This document shows positions 8,750 to 16,946 of a stretch of DNA of 64,000 nucleotides, piece after piece. Position numbers and translations under genes: made by a program. Within the stretch, counting starts at the first letter, position 1, and each line of letters opens with the position of its first letter. The stretch covers positions 2,232,001-2,296,000 of the forward strand of contig LS483371.1 in the NCBI GenBank assembly GCA_900475325.1. The letters are read 5' to 3'. The notes beneath the pieces are model-generated. The model was given only the letters and a program-made list of their open reading frames with translations. It ran no database searches and had not been told where the DNA came from. The stretch is from Paucimonas lemoignei (GTDB lineage Bacteria; Pseudomonadota; Gammaproteobacteria; Pseudomonadales; Pseudomonadaceae).

Positions 8750-9589
8750 TCAATCCAGATCAGACGCCTGATGCCGTTCCGCCAGTTGCTCCGCTTCTTC
8801 GCCCCAGGTCCGGTTGACGCGCTTGCCACGGATCACTGCAGGTCGCTTGGCAATGTTTTCTGCCCAGCGCTGCACATGAGGGTATTCGTCGACGGCCAGA
8901 AACTCACTGGCCGAATAGAGATTGCCGCGCACCAGTTCCCCGTACCACGGCCATACCGCGATGTCGGCGATGGTGTATTGGTCACCCGCCAGGTAGGGGC
9001 TGTGAGCCAGGCGCTGTTCGAGTACGTCCAGCTGGCGCTTGGCTTCCATGGTGAAGCGGTTGATGGCGTATTCGATTTTTTCCGGGGCGTAGGCGTAGAA
9101 GTGCCCGAAACCACCCCCCAGATAAGGCGCCGCGCCCATTTGCCAGAACAGCCAGTTAAGGGTTTCGGTGCGCCCGGCCGCGTCGGTGGGCAGCAACGCG
9201 CCGAATTTCTCAGCCAGGTACAGCAGGATCGAGCCGGATTCGAATACCCGGATTTCGGGCTGAGCACTGCGGTCCAGCAGAGCCGGGATTTTCGAGTTGG
9301 GATTGACCTCGACGAAACCGCTGGAGAACTGATCGCCCTCATTGATACGGATCAGCCAGGCATCGTATTCGGCACCGCTGTGCCCCAGCGCCAACAGCTC
9401 TTCCAGCAGGATGGTGACTTTCACGCCGTTGGGCGTTGCCAGGGAATAGAGCTGCAGCGGCTGCTTACCCACCGGCAGTTGCTTCTCATGGGTCGGCCCG
9501 GCGACAGGCCGGTTGATACTGGCAAACGCGCCGCCAGAAGATGCTTCGTTCTTCCAGACCTTGGGCGGTACGTAAGGGGCGTTGCTCAT
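8750..9589 (-). CDS. yghU: Glutathione S-transferase family protein, YghU type
   Basis: A 279-residue cytosolic protein matching the nu-class YghU group. It has the long N-terminal extension (YVPPKVWKNEASSGGAFASI), then a thioredoxin-like domain (PLQLYSLATPNGVKVTILLEE), the cis-Pro and glutathione gamma-Glu contact region VNPNSKIPALLD and ESGSILLYLAEKF, and an all-helical C-terminal domain with TIADIAVWPW. E. coli YghU acts as a glutathione-dependent disulfide reductase binding two glutathiones, and a similar redox role is expected here. Length equals the family norm. It is flanked by REP elements on both sides and appears monocistronic. Confidence 0.88.
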   Translation of the reverse strand: MSNAPYVPPKVWKNEASSGGAFASINRPVAGPTHEKQLPVGKQPLQLYSLATPNGVKVTILLEELLALGHSGAEYDAWLIRINEGDQFSSGFVEVNPNSKIPALLDRSAQPEIRVFESGSILLYLAEKFGALLPTDAAGRTETLNWLFWQMGAAPYLGGGFGHFYAYAPEKIEYAINRFTMEAKRQLDVLEQRLAHSPYLAGDQYTIADIAVWPWYGELVRGNLYSASEFLAVDEYPHVQRWAENIAKRPAVIRGKRVNRTWGEEAEQLAERHQASDLD

Positions 9590-9677
9590 GGAGAACCTCC
9601 GCAGAGTTAGATGATGTGTGAGGATGGGACAGACTGTAGCGCCGTTTGATCCAGGCCAGGTTCAGGCTACGCCGATC

Positions 9678-9768
9678 CTGTGGGAGCGAATTCATTCGCG
9701 AAAGCGTCAGGTCAGGCCCAATCGATGTGTCTGGCCTGCCGTATTCGCGAATGAATTCGCTCCCACAG
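9678..9768. repeat. REP pair (TGTGGGAGCGAATTCATTCGCG type)
   Basis: Two inverted copies of one palindrome: CTGTGGGAGCGAATTCATTC at the left and the matching GAATTCGCTCCCACAG at the right, about 40 bases apart. This paired arrangement recurs at 55928-56021 and in the tandem array near 31 kb. It lies between divergently placed yghU and fetB ends and could help end transcription. Confidence 0.85.
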
Positions 9769-9800
9769 GCGATATTCGCCAGCCGCGAATGAAAACTGCG

Positions 9801-10592
9801 CTACCGGTTGATCAGCTTGTGCACCATGAACCGGTGATCTGCCGAAAAAAGCCGCCGGTAGGTCAGCAGCACTGCACCCACCGTCCCCAGCGCGGAAGCG
9901 GCGGCGATCAGGAACATGATCACGATCTGATAGCGTACCGCTTCGACAGGCGATTGGCCCGCCAGCACCTGGCCGGTCATCATGCCCGGCAAACTGACGA
10001 TGCCCACCACGCTCATCTGGTTCAGGGTAGGGGTCATGCCTGCTTTGACAGCCTGGCGAGCGGCCATCTGGGCGGCTTCCCAGCGTGATCCACCCAACGC
10101 CAGGATCATCTCGACGGTGCTGCGACCCGACGACAGCTCCTGCATCATCCGCTCAATGGCCAGGGACACGCCGGTCAGGGTATTGCCCAGAATCATGCCC
10201 AGGATGGGAATTGCATATTGCGGCTCGTACCAGGGCTCGATACGAATCACCACCAGCAAGCCAATGGCCGTGACCAGCCAGGAGCTGCCCCAGACCGAAA
10301 CGATGCTGTCCACCCGGCGCCCGGCGTAGGTGCGCTTGCCACGTCCGGCTGCGGAAAACCCGGCAATCAGGGTCATCAGGCACATCAACGGCAGCACCAC
10401 GTACCAGTAGGCGAACTCGAACACCCAGCCCAGCAGATAGCCGATGGCAAGCAACTGAACCACGGTGCGAATCGCGGCCCATATCAGTTGCCGCTCCAGA
10501 CCCAGTTTCAAGCCCAGGGAAAGCGCGCCGTTGATCAGGATCAGGCTCGCCGCAATGGCGATGTCTGCAGCTGACAGGCTGTGATAGTTCAT
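9801..10592 (-). CDS. fetB: FetB-like ABC exporter permease
   Basis: A 263-residue integral membrane protein of the UPF0014/FetB family with about six to seven hydrophobic helices. The conserved core is visible as GMILGNTLTGVSLAIERM, followed by LSSGRSTVEMILALGGSRWEAA and MSVVGIVSLPGMMTGQVLAG. With the ATPase FetA it forms an exporter linked in E. coli to iron efflux and peroxide tolerance. The ATG overlaps the fetA stop by four bases (ATGA), so the two are translationally coupled. The C-terminus ends near a REP pair. Confidence 0.88.
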   Translation of the reverse strand: MNYHSLSAADIAIAASLILINGALSLGLKLGLERQLIWAAIRTVVQLLAIGYLLGWVFEFAYWYVVLPLMCLMTLIAGFSAAGRGKRTYAGRRVDSIVSVWGSSWLVTAIGLLVVIRIEPWYEPQYAIPILGMILGNTLTGVSLAIERMMQELSSGRSTVEMILALGGSRWEAAQMAARQAVKAGMTPTLNQMSVVGIVSLPGMMTGQVLAGQSPVEAVRYQIVIMFLIAAASALGTVGAVLLTYRRLFSADHRFMVHKLINR

Positions 10593-11299
10593 TGGTCGCC
10601 CTCAGGTGTCAGCACCCCGGCGTGCATCTGCAGGCGCAGGGTGCTCATGCGTCGGGCCTGCTCATGATCATGGGTCACCCAGACGCACGCTCGCGTCCCA
10701 ACGGGAGCAGAGGTGAACCAGGTATTGACCAGACTCTCAACCTCTCGGGAGGATTTCGGGTCGAGTGCCGCTGTAGGCTCGTCCAGCAGCAATACCTGCG
10801 GATCCAGCTGGAGAGCCCTGATCAATGCAATCACCTGGGACTCGCCGCCTGAAAGATCGCCCGCCGTCTTGTTCATGAAGCTTGCCGGTTTGCCAGCCTG
10901 ATGCAGCATATGCACGGCGCGTTCGATGTCGAAAACCTGCTCCTTGAAGACTTCAAGGCTGTAGGGAAACCTCAGGTTGTCTTCGACACTGCCGTCAATG
11001 AGCGCGGGTCGTTGGGCGATGTAGCTGACGCGACTGCGATAGCGTGGGATCAGGGCGCTGGTCACCACCTGATGACTCCACAGCACTTCACCGCTGTCCG
11101 GTGCCTCCAGCAAGGCCAGCGTGCGCAGGAAGACACTTTTGCCGGAGCCCGATGGGCCCGTGATAGCAACCTTGTCGCCGCCCCTCAACATGAAGTCTGT
11201 GGGGTGCAATAGCGTGCTCTGACCCGCCTGATCCAGTCGGCTCAGCTTGCGGGTTTCTATTAATGAGGGCAGGGGGTGGCCTAGGGCGAAGGGGTGCAA
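10589..11299 (-). CDS. fetA: FetA-like ABC transporter ATP-binding protein
   Basis: A 236-residue ABC ATPase: Walker A GPSGSGKSVFLR, signature DLSGGESQVIAL, Walker B VLLLDEPTAALDP, and switch His in VWVTHDHEQ. It energises FetB. The reading frame lacks an ATG at its head. TTG at 11299 is taken as start because GGAG stands six bases upstream; a start nearer LIETRKLSRLDQ would also keep the full domain. It is the first gene of the fetAB unit and lies 65 bases beyond the end of the response regulator gene on the same strand, so some read-through from that gene is possible. Confidence 0.87.
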   Translation of the reverse strand: MHPFALGHPLPSLIETRKLSRLDQAGQSTLLHPTDFMLRGGDKVAITGPSGSGKSVFLRTLALLEAPDSGEVLWSHQVVTSALIPRYRSRVSYIAQRPALIDGSVEDNLRFPYSLEVFKEQVFDIERAVHMLHQAGKPASFMNKTAGDLSGGESQVIALIRALQLDPQVLLLDEPTAALDPKSSREVESLVNTWFTSAPVGTRACVWVTHDHEQARRMSTLRLQMHAGVLTPEGDQ

Positions 11300-11364
11300 G
11301 GTTTTACTCCATGACCGAGGCTTGCAAGGATACCTCAGCGCGAGCGCTACCCGTTCGACGAGCG

Positions 11365-12042
11365 TTACTGGCGGGGTCCCTGAAGCTTGTAGCCCATACC
11401 GTGAACCGTGTGCAGCAACGGCACATCAAACGACTTGTCGATGGTTTTGCGCAGCATGTAAATGCTGGTCCGCAAGCTGTCTGTGTCGGGAGGGGCGTCC
11501 CCCCACAGGGCTTGTTCGAACTCTCTGCGTCTGACCACGGCAGGGCTTTTGCGCATGAGCAGCTCCAGAAGCACCCTGTTGGTCGGGTTGAGCTTGAGTG
11601 GTACGCCGGCGCGTTTGACTTCTAGTGAGTCCAGATCGAAGGTCAGGTCATGCACTTGGATGATGTTTGTCTGCACGCCCTTGAAGCGCCGCACGACCAC
11701 TTCGACCCGGGCGAACAACTCGGACAGCGCAAAGGGTTTGACGATGTAATCATCGGCGCCAACCTGGAACCCGGTCAGGCGGTCGTCCAGTTGGTCTCTG
11801 GCGGTGAGCATCAAAATGGGAATGTGCTGGCCGGTATTTTCCCGGATGCGTCGGCAGACCATGTTGCCATCCATCCCAGGCAGCATCAGGTCCAGAATGA
11901 TCGCGTCAAAATTTCCCGTGACAGCCAGATGCAGCCCGGTCACGCCATCTTGGGCGCCCGAGACTTCACAGCCTTTGAGCGTGAAGTACTCGGACACATT
12001 GGCCAGGATGTCCTTATGGTCTTCGATGACGAGTATGCGCAT
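11365..12042 (-). CDS. OmpR-family response regulator, ColR/PmrA-like, no partner kinase nearby
   Basis: A 225-residue two-domain regulator. The receiver has the acidic pair in VIEDHKD, the phospho-acceptor Asp in AIILDLMLPGMDG, Thr in MLTARDQLDDRLTG and Lys in IVKPFALSE. The C-terminal winged helix ends with SLRTSIYMLRKTID and HTVHGMGYKL. The pattern ARDQLDDRL..GADDY..KPFALSEL and DSLR..LRK.IDK is that of ColR. It is 70 bases downstream of eptA on the same strand, like the pmrCA part of a pmrCAB operon, but no histidine kinase follows: fetA does. It probably controls eptA and the divergent phosphatase genes. Confidence 0.85.
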   Translation of the reverse strand: MRILVIEDHKDILANVSEYFTLKGCEVSGAQDGVTGLHLAVTGNFDAIILDLMLPGMDGNMVCRRIRENTGQHIPILMLTARDQLDDRLTGFQVGADDYIVKPFALSELFARVEVVVRRFKGVQTNIIQVHDLTFDLDSLEVKRAGVPLKLNPTNRVLLELLMRKSPAVVRRREFEQALWGDAPPDTDSLRTSIYMLRKTIDKSFDVPLLHTVHGMGYKLQGPRQ

Positions 12043-12111
12043 GGCTCGCTCTTTTTATTCTGCTGGCCCGATTGCTCAGGCCAGGGGTGTTGATAGGGTG
12101 TCAGTGTACGG

Positions 12112-13761
12112 TTACTGGGCTGCCAGCGCGCCGTCGGTGTTGGTCTTTCTGCAGCCTGCGAACATGTCCAGTGCGGGGTCGTAAACCTTAGTGTGAACCT
12201 GCAGCAAGCCAAGCATCGAGTGGAAAAGATTATCCTGGCTCAACGGTGCGTTACTGGTGTTCATCAGGCAATGGCTGTCAACCGAGAACGACTGCTGATA
12301 ACTGTCGGAAAACCAGGCCAGCATGGGCACATGCTTTTGTTGGTCAGGCGCCAGCAGGTAGGGTGTACCGTGCAGGAATAAATTGTATTCGCCCAGTGAT
12401 TCACCATGGTCCGACAAGTACAACATCGCGGTGTCGACCTTGTTCTGATTGCTGCGCAGGATATCAATCAGGCTGGCCAGCACATGGTCGGTATACAGTA
12501 GGGTATTGTCATAACCGTTAACGATACTGTCCCGGCTGCAACTGTCCAGGGCGTTGCTTTTACACACAGGCGTAAACTGCTCAAACTCTTTTGGGTAGCG
12601 CTTGAAGTATTCCGGGCCGTGACTGCCCATCTGGTGAAGCACCAGCACGGTATCTTTATCCAGGTGGTCGATGAAACTCTGCAGGCCCTGCAGCAGGATT
12701 TCATCCCGGCATTCACGGTTGGCGCACAGTTGCGGGTCTTTCAGGTTGCTCACGTCCTGCATCGTCACCCGGTCGCAGGTGCCCTTGCAGCCGGACTGGT
12801 TGTCCCGCCAGATCACGTCAAGCCCTGCACGCTTGAGCACGTCGAGCAAACCTTCCTGGCTTTTTGCCGTTGAAGCGTTGTAATCCTTGCGACCCATGTT
12901 GGAAAACATGCAGGGCACCGATACTGCCGTTTCAGTGCCGCACGAGTGAACATCGGTAAACGCGATCAGGCCATCCTCTTTGCGTAGTTGAGGTGTGGTG
13001 TCGCGGTTGTAGCCCAGGATGCCGAAGTTCTCGGCCCGGGCACTTTCGCCCACCACCAGCACCGTCAGGGATTTACGCGAATGTTGGGTCCATTCGGGGC
13101 TCAGCTTTGCATCCTCGCCCAACGTCAGGAACGGCTTGCGAGCGGTCAGAATTTGTTCGCCCAGATAACCTGCCGACGCACCGATGTAGTTGCTGGGCAC
13201 GACCATCAAACGCAGTTCGTGGTGGTTGCGAAACAGTGATGACAGCCCTTGATAATTGAGCAGGGCAAAGCCGGTGATCACCGCGGCGCAGGTGAGACTG
13301 ACCAGCGTCTTGCTGATCAACTCCCGATGCAGGCGCTGATAATGAACGGGTGTGCGCCACAATAATAAAGAGGGCAGAACACCTAACAGGCCGAGATAAA
13401 CAAACAGTTTGGGCGACAGCAAGTCCCAGACTTCGGTGGCGTTGGTCTCGGCGAAGTTACGCAACATGCCCGTGTCGATCAATACGCCATACCGGTTCAT
13501 GAAATAAGCGACACCGGCGCTGATCATGAACAAGGCTGTCATGACCGGTTTAAATATCTTCTCAAAGGCCAGCAAGGTAAGTGTGATGTTAAAGATGCAT
13601 AAGATCATTACCCCAAAGGCAATACACAGCGTCACGCCTGAGCTGCCGGTATTGGTAATTTTGAAGAGGTGTTGCCAGAGGATGGAATTGAAACCCAGCA
13701 ACAGGAAGGCACTGGCTAATACAGTCACAACTTCAGGGCGAACTGCTTTGCGGTTGAGCAT
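12112..13761 (-). CDS. eptA: Lipid A phosphoethanolamine transferase EptA-like
   Basis: A 549-residue inner-membrane enzyme with about five N-terminal helices (residues 15-170) and a periplasmic sulfatase-fold domain. Metal and catalytic features are present: VVGESARAENFGILGY, the nucleophile Thr in CGTETAVSVPCMFS, YLSDHGESLGE and LHGTPY, plus the paired cysteines typical of EptA/MCR enzymes. It moves phosphoethanolamine from phosphatidylethanolamine to lipid A phosphates, lowering surface charge and polymyxin binding. Start ATG 13761 follows an in-frame TTG. Its upstream region is shared with the divergent phosphatase genes, and the downstream gene is the ColR-like regulator. Confidence 0.9.
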   Translation of the reverse strand: MLNRKAVRPEVVTVLASAFLLLGFNSILWQHLFKITNTGSSGVTLCIAFGVMILCIFNITLTLLAFEKIFKPVMTALFMISAGVAYFMNRYGVLIDTGMLRNFAETNATEVWDLLSPKLFVYLGLLGVLPSLLLWRTPVHYQRLHRELISKTLVSLTCAAVITGFALLNYQGLSSLFRNHHELRLMVVPSNYIGASAGYLGEQILTARKPFLTLGEDAKLSPEWTQHSRKSLTVLVVGESARAENFGILGYNRDTTPQLRKEDGLIAFTDVHSCGTETAVSVPCMFSNMGRKDYNASTAKSQEGLLDVLKRAGLDVIWRDNQSGCKGTCDRVTMQDVSNLKDPQLCANRECRDEILLQGLQSFIDHLDKDTVLVLHQMGSHGPEYFKRYPKEFEQFTPVCKSNALDSCSRDSIVNGYDNTLLYTDHVLASLIDILRSNQNKVDTAMLYLSDHGESLGEYNLFLHGTPYLLAPDQQKHVPMLAWFSDSYQQSFSVDSHCLMNTSNAPLSQDNLFHSMLGLLQVHTKVYDPALDMFAGCRKTNTDGALAAQ

Positions 13762-13861
13762 CAAGATTCTACTGGCATAAAGTGGCGGAGCGCTGACAGC
13801 CTTGCAACAGCAGTGCGGTCTCCAATGCCGCGGACTTTAGGCAGGCGACCATAAAATTTTC

Positions 13862-13989
13862 GTGAAAAACCTGCAATTAAAAGGTGCTGGCGAGCTGTAT
13901 TTTTTTGCAAGGTTACTCGCCCGCGGTGGAATGTTTCTGAATAAATCCTGAACAAATAGTTGGCCACTAATTTTTCACATTGTTTTCAC
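13862..13989. promoter_or_regulatory. Divergent control region with TTTTTCAC boxes (candidate ColR-like sites)
   Basis: Between eptA and the phosphatase operon, the core TTTTTCAC occurs on the plus strand at 13971-13978 and on the minus strand at 13862-13869. Each copy faces the gene it would control. The plus-strand copy is followed by a second TTTTCAC at 13983-13989, giving an 11-base direct repeat, the spacing used by OmpR-family dimers. The core matches the published ColR consensus tail as I remember it. Binding is inferred, not shown. Confidence 0.5.
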
Positions 13990-14093
13990 CTGTCCGCCAC
14001 AGGTTAAATCTTAGTGTGCCGCTACTGATGAAGTGCCGTGTCGTGAATAACTCCCGACTGCACCGCAGTTCGATCCCTTGCTGGAGCAATGGT

Positions 14094-14792
14094 GTGGTCC
14101 ACACTTTGATAAATGACGCGATCCTGCCCAGAAAATCATTCTGGACGTCGTCGGTTAATAACCGTTCGCGTGTACGGCTGGCCAGCTCAGTGGCAACGGT
14201 TGCGTTAGTTGCGTTCTCCGGCTGGTTTTTCACCTCGACCTCCGTGGTTGATTTAGGCATGACGGGCAATCAGGCCAAGGTTGAATTTAGCCGTCGCTGG
14301 GCTCAGGGCGATCTGGTGGTCATGATCAGGCACGCCGAGCGCTGTGATCGGTCTGGCAATCCGTGCATGGCCAGCCCGGATGGCATCACCAAAAACGGTG
14401 CCAAGGCGGCGTTGGCAGTCGGCACCGGTTTGCAGCAGCTGGGCCTGCAACATACCCGGATAATCGCCAGCCCGCTGACACGCACTCAGCAAACCGCCGA
14501 CTTGATCTCAGCCCGGGCCGTGCCCGCTCAAGATTGGGTCAGCGATTGCAAAAGTGGTTTTAAAGACGCTGTTCTGGCCAATAAAAAGCCTCAGGAAAAC
14601 CTGGTGCTGATTACCCACAGCGGCTGCATCGATCAATTCGAACGCAAGATGGGAGTACGTTCCGCTGACCGCAACAGCGAGTACACCCAGGCGTTCTTTG
14701 TTCAAGTAGATGGGCGGCATGCGCCGAAGATTCTTGGGTCCCTGGACTCAGCCCACTGGCAAAACCTGACCACCGAGCCGTTGAATCCATGA
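14094..14792 (+). CDS. Membrane-anchored histidine phosphatase (Ais/PmrG-like)
   Basis: A histidine phosphatase with one N-terminal membrane anchor (VRLASSVATVALVAFSGWFF) and a periplasmic domain. The phospho-histidine motif is VVMIRHAERCD, a second Arg sits in SPLTRTQQTADL, and the second catalytic His is in LVLITHSGCIDQF. E. coli Ais/PmrG removes phosphate from LPS core heptose, and the place next to eptA suggests a similar role. An in-frame reading back to 13980 begins inside the presumed operator. GTG 14094 is preferred because GGAG lies seven bases upstream, giving 232 residues; ATG 14028 remains possible. The stop overlaps the next ATG by four bases. Confidence 0.75.
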   Translation: MVHTLINDAILPRKSFWTSSVNNRSRVRLASSVATVALVAFSGWFFTSTSVVDLGMTGNQAKVEFSRRWAQGDLVVMIRHAERCDRSGNPCMASPDGITKNGAKAALAVGTGLQQLGLQHTRIIASPLTRTQQTADLISARAVPAQDWVSDCKSGFKDAVLANKKPQENLVLITHSGCIDQFERKMGVRSADRNSEYTQAFFVQVDGRHAPKILGSLDSAHWQNLTTEPLNP

Positions 14793-15637
14793 ATAACCTT
14801 AGCGCCCGTTCTGCCTTTTATTGTCGCAATGCAGGGCTGCCCCTGTTGCTGGCCTTGATGACCTTCTTGATCTTTGACCTGAGCTCACTGGATCGGCTGT
14901 TCAGCAATCTGTTCTACGACCCTGTAGCCGGGGTATTTCCCATCGGTGAGAGTCACCTGTTCGAGAAGATCACCCATAAGTGGGCGCGGATCCTTCCCAA
15001 CTGGACCGGTGAACTGGCCATCGTCGGTGCATTGTTGTCATTTATCTGGCCGTGCCTGGACAAATACCGCGAAAGCCGATTGCCTCGCCGTATCGTCCGC
15101 TCGCGGTGGGCGCAGCCGTTAAAAACCTTGTATTGCCATCAGCGCGACTTCTTTTTTGTCGTGGTGGCCTTTGCCCTGAGCACCGCGCTCATCCATTTTC
15201 TAAAAAGCCACACCAGCATTTATTGCCCGGTGGAAACAACGCTCTATGGCGGCCGCGAAGCCCATAAGGAATGGTTCGAAAACTTCACCTTGTGGCACGA
15301 AGCCGGGGCAGGGCGATGCTGGCCTGGGGGGCATGCCTCAAGCGCGTTCAGCCTGTTCGCCCTGTACTTCGTCGCGCGACGCTATCGCTGGCAGCATTCG
15401 TCACTGTTGCTGTTGGGCATCACTGCGCTAGGCCTGATCTATGGCACCACGCGCGTGTTGCAGGGCTGGCATTACGTATCGCATACCTTCTGGGCTGGCA
15501 TTTTCGTCTGGCTGAGCACACTGCTTGTGGCGCTGTTTTTTTACGGGCGTTCGACTTTGCAGCAGCCGGTCCTGAGGGGTAGAACAATCATTGGCGGGCT
15601 AAAGCGCAACCCTGCGCCATTGCCTGCCAGCCACTGA
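14789..15637 (+). CDS. PAP2-family membrane phosphatase (lipid A or undecaprenyl phosphate related)
   Basis: A 282-residue polytopic protein of the PAP2 superfamily. The three signature blocks are recognisable: a KSHTSIYCPVE block, RCWPGGHASSAFSLF (the PSGH-like block), and TRVLQGWHYVSHTFW (the SRx5H block). In the last block the usual final Asp is replaced by His (HxxSH). Such enzymes dephosphorylate lipid phosphates at the periplasmic face or move phosphate to lipid A. The gene is translationally coupled to the histidine phosphatase and followed by a second PAP2 gene, which places it in an envelope modification operon. The exact substrate is unknown. Confidence 0.8.
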   Translation: MNNLSARSAFYCRNAGLPLLLALMTFLIFDLSSLDRLFSNLFYDPVAGVFPIGESHLFEKITHKWARILPNWTGELAIVGALLSFIWPCLDKYRESRLPRRIVRSRWAQPLKTLYCHQRDFFFVVVAFALSTALIHFLKSHTSIYCPVETTLYGGREAHKEWFENFTLWHEAGAGRCWPGGHASSAFSLFALYFVARRYRWQHSSLLLLGITALGLIYGTTRVLQGWHYVSHTFWAGIFVWLSTLLVALFFYGRSTLQQPVLRGRTIIGGLKRNPAPLPASH

Positions 15638-15674
15638 TCACACACTGCACCTGTCATCCTCATGGAAAACGTAC

Positions 15675-16412
15675 ATGGCTAACGCATTACTGCCTGGCGT
15701 CTCGCGCCCCTTTGATTTTCGTCTCTGGTTGGGCCTGCCGTTACTGGCGATGGGTCTATTACTCTGGCTTGATCCTTCAGGCCTGGATTTTGCGCTTGCC
15801 GAGAAGTTTTACGTGCCGGGCGTGGGGTTCATCGGGCGTAAAAGTTACTGGCTGGAAAACATCCTGCACGACCGGGCCAAAGAAGCAGTGATCCTGTTGA
15901 GCGTGCTGTTGTTCCTGGGCTTTGTCGCCAGTTGGTTCGCGCCCAGACTGCGCGAGTGGCGCCGACCGTTGGGTTATGTGGTGCTGGCGATGGGGCTCAG
16001 CACCGCGATCATCACGCCGCTCAAGGCCCTCACTGCGGTGCAGTGCCCGTGGAGTTTGAGCGAGTTTGGTGGCACTGAAACCTTTACCCCGTTGCTGGAT
16101 GCGCGCGCTGAAACACTCAAGCCGGGCCGTTGCTGGCCGGGCGGTCATGCGTCAACCGGGTTCTCGTTACTGGCGTTGTTCTTCGCGCTGCGTGACCGCC
16201 GCCCAAAAGCTGCAAGGGTGGCGCTGGGTGTAGCACTGGCATTGGGGGTGACGTTCTCCATCGGGCGGATGATGCAGGGCGCGCATTTTCTTTCCCACAA
16301 TATATGGACGCTGTTGTTTGACTGGATGATCTGCGTGCTGTGTTATCGCTGGCTGCTTTATCGCCCGGCTACCGCAGCCGCCAGCGAAGCCCAGCATGCG
16401 TTGGCCGAGTAG
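15675..16412 (+). CDS. Second PAP2-family membrane phosphatase
   Basis: A 245-residue polytopic PAP2 protein related to its upstream neighbour: the blocks KALTAVQCPWSL, RCWPGGHASTGFSLLAL and GRMMQGAHFLSHNIW line up, with the same HxxSH variation. Five or six hydrophobic segments are visible. The two neighbours probably arose by old duplication but are now quite different outside the motifs. It starts 37 bases after the first PAP2 gene and overlaps the following lipoprotein gene by 17 bases, so the four genes are one unit. Candidate roles are lipid A 1- or 4'-dephosphorylation or undecaprenyl pyrophosphate recycling. Confidence 0.8.
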   Translation: MANALLPGVSRPFDFRLWLGLPLLAMGLLLWLDPSGLDFALAEKFYVPGVGFIGRKSYWLENILHDRAKEAVILLSVLLFLGFVASWFAPRLREWRRPLGYVVLAMGLSTAIITPLKALTAVQCPWSLSEFGGTETFTPLLDARAETLKPGRCWPGGHASTGFSLLALFFALRDRRPKAARVALGVALALGVTFSIGRMMQGAHFLSHNIWTLLFDWMICVLCYRWLLYRPATAAASEAQHALAE

Positions 16413-16785
16413 CGCGGCCGTGCGGGTCGGTGTGTTGAATCTGACAATGCTGCTGAGCGTGGCCGTGCTCAGTGGCTGCGAGACAACGGGGGAGCGGTTG
16501 CTCGCTCAAGGCTATCCGCCGAGCTTTGTCAGCGGTTTTGAAGATGGCTGCAGCAGCGGTCGGCAGGCCGCAGGGGCACTGAGCGAGTTTCGTAAAAATG
16601 TCCCGGCTTATCTGGCCGACCGTCGCTACGCCATGGGCTGGGACGATGGCTTGCGTCAATGTCAGGCGGCGGTGAACAACGACGCCTTGCGACCTTCCGC
16701 CATCGACAGCCAGGCCGATCGTAACTGGCAGCACAGCAAGGACCAGAGTTGGAGCAAAGCGTTGAGTCACAAAGCGCAGCCCTGA
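16396..16785 (+). CDS. Small hypothetical lipoprotein
   Basis: A 129-residue protein with a signal sequence ending in the lipobox VLSGC (lipidated Cys28), followed by ETTGERLLAQGYPPSFVSGFEDGCSSGRQ. The mature part repeats a pattern of Gly-x-x-Asp-Gly-Cys and YAMGWDDGLRQC, so two cysteines may form a disulfide in the periplasm. I do not recognise a named family. It overlaps the second PAP2 gene by 17 bases, so it is likely co-expressed with the envelope phosphatases. A hairpin CCGGC-N7-GCCGG at 16817-16833 lies just after it but lacks a clear T-run. Confidence 0.7.
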   Translation: MRWPSSAAVRVGVLNLTMLLSVAVLSGCETTGERLLAQGYPPSFVSGFEDGCSSGRQAAGALSEFRKNVPAYLADRRYAMGWDDGLRQCQAAVNNDALRPSAIDSQADRNWQHSKDQSWSKALSHKAQP

Positions 16786-16946
16786 AACAACTCTGACATC
16801 AAACTGTAACCTGGCACCGGCTTAATTTGCCGGCATCGCCGTGTTCAGGCACCACTCTGACGCAGGGCGGAAACTCATTGAGAACGCCCCCTAGTGAAGG
16901 CACAATGCGTGTCCTTTTTTTGGCCGACCTTGCCGGAGGCGTCGAA

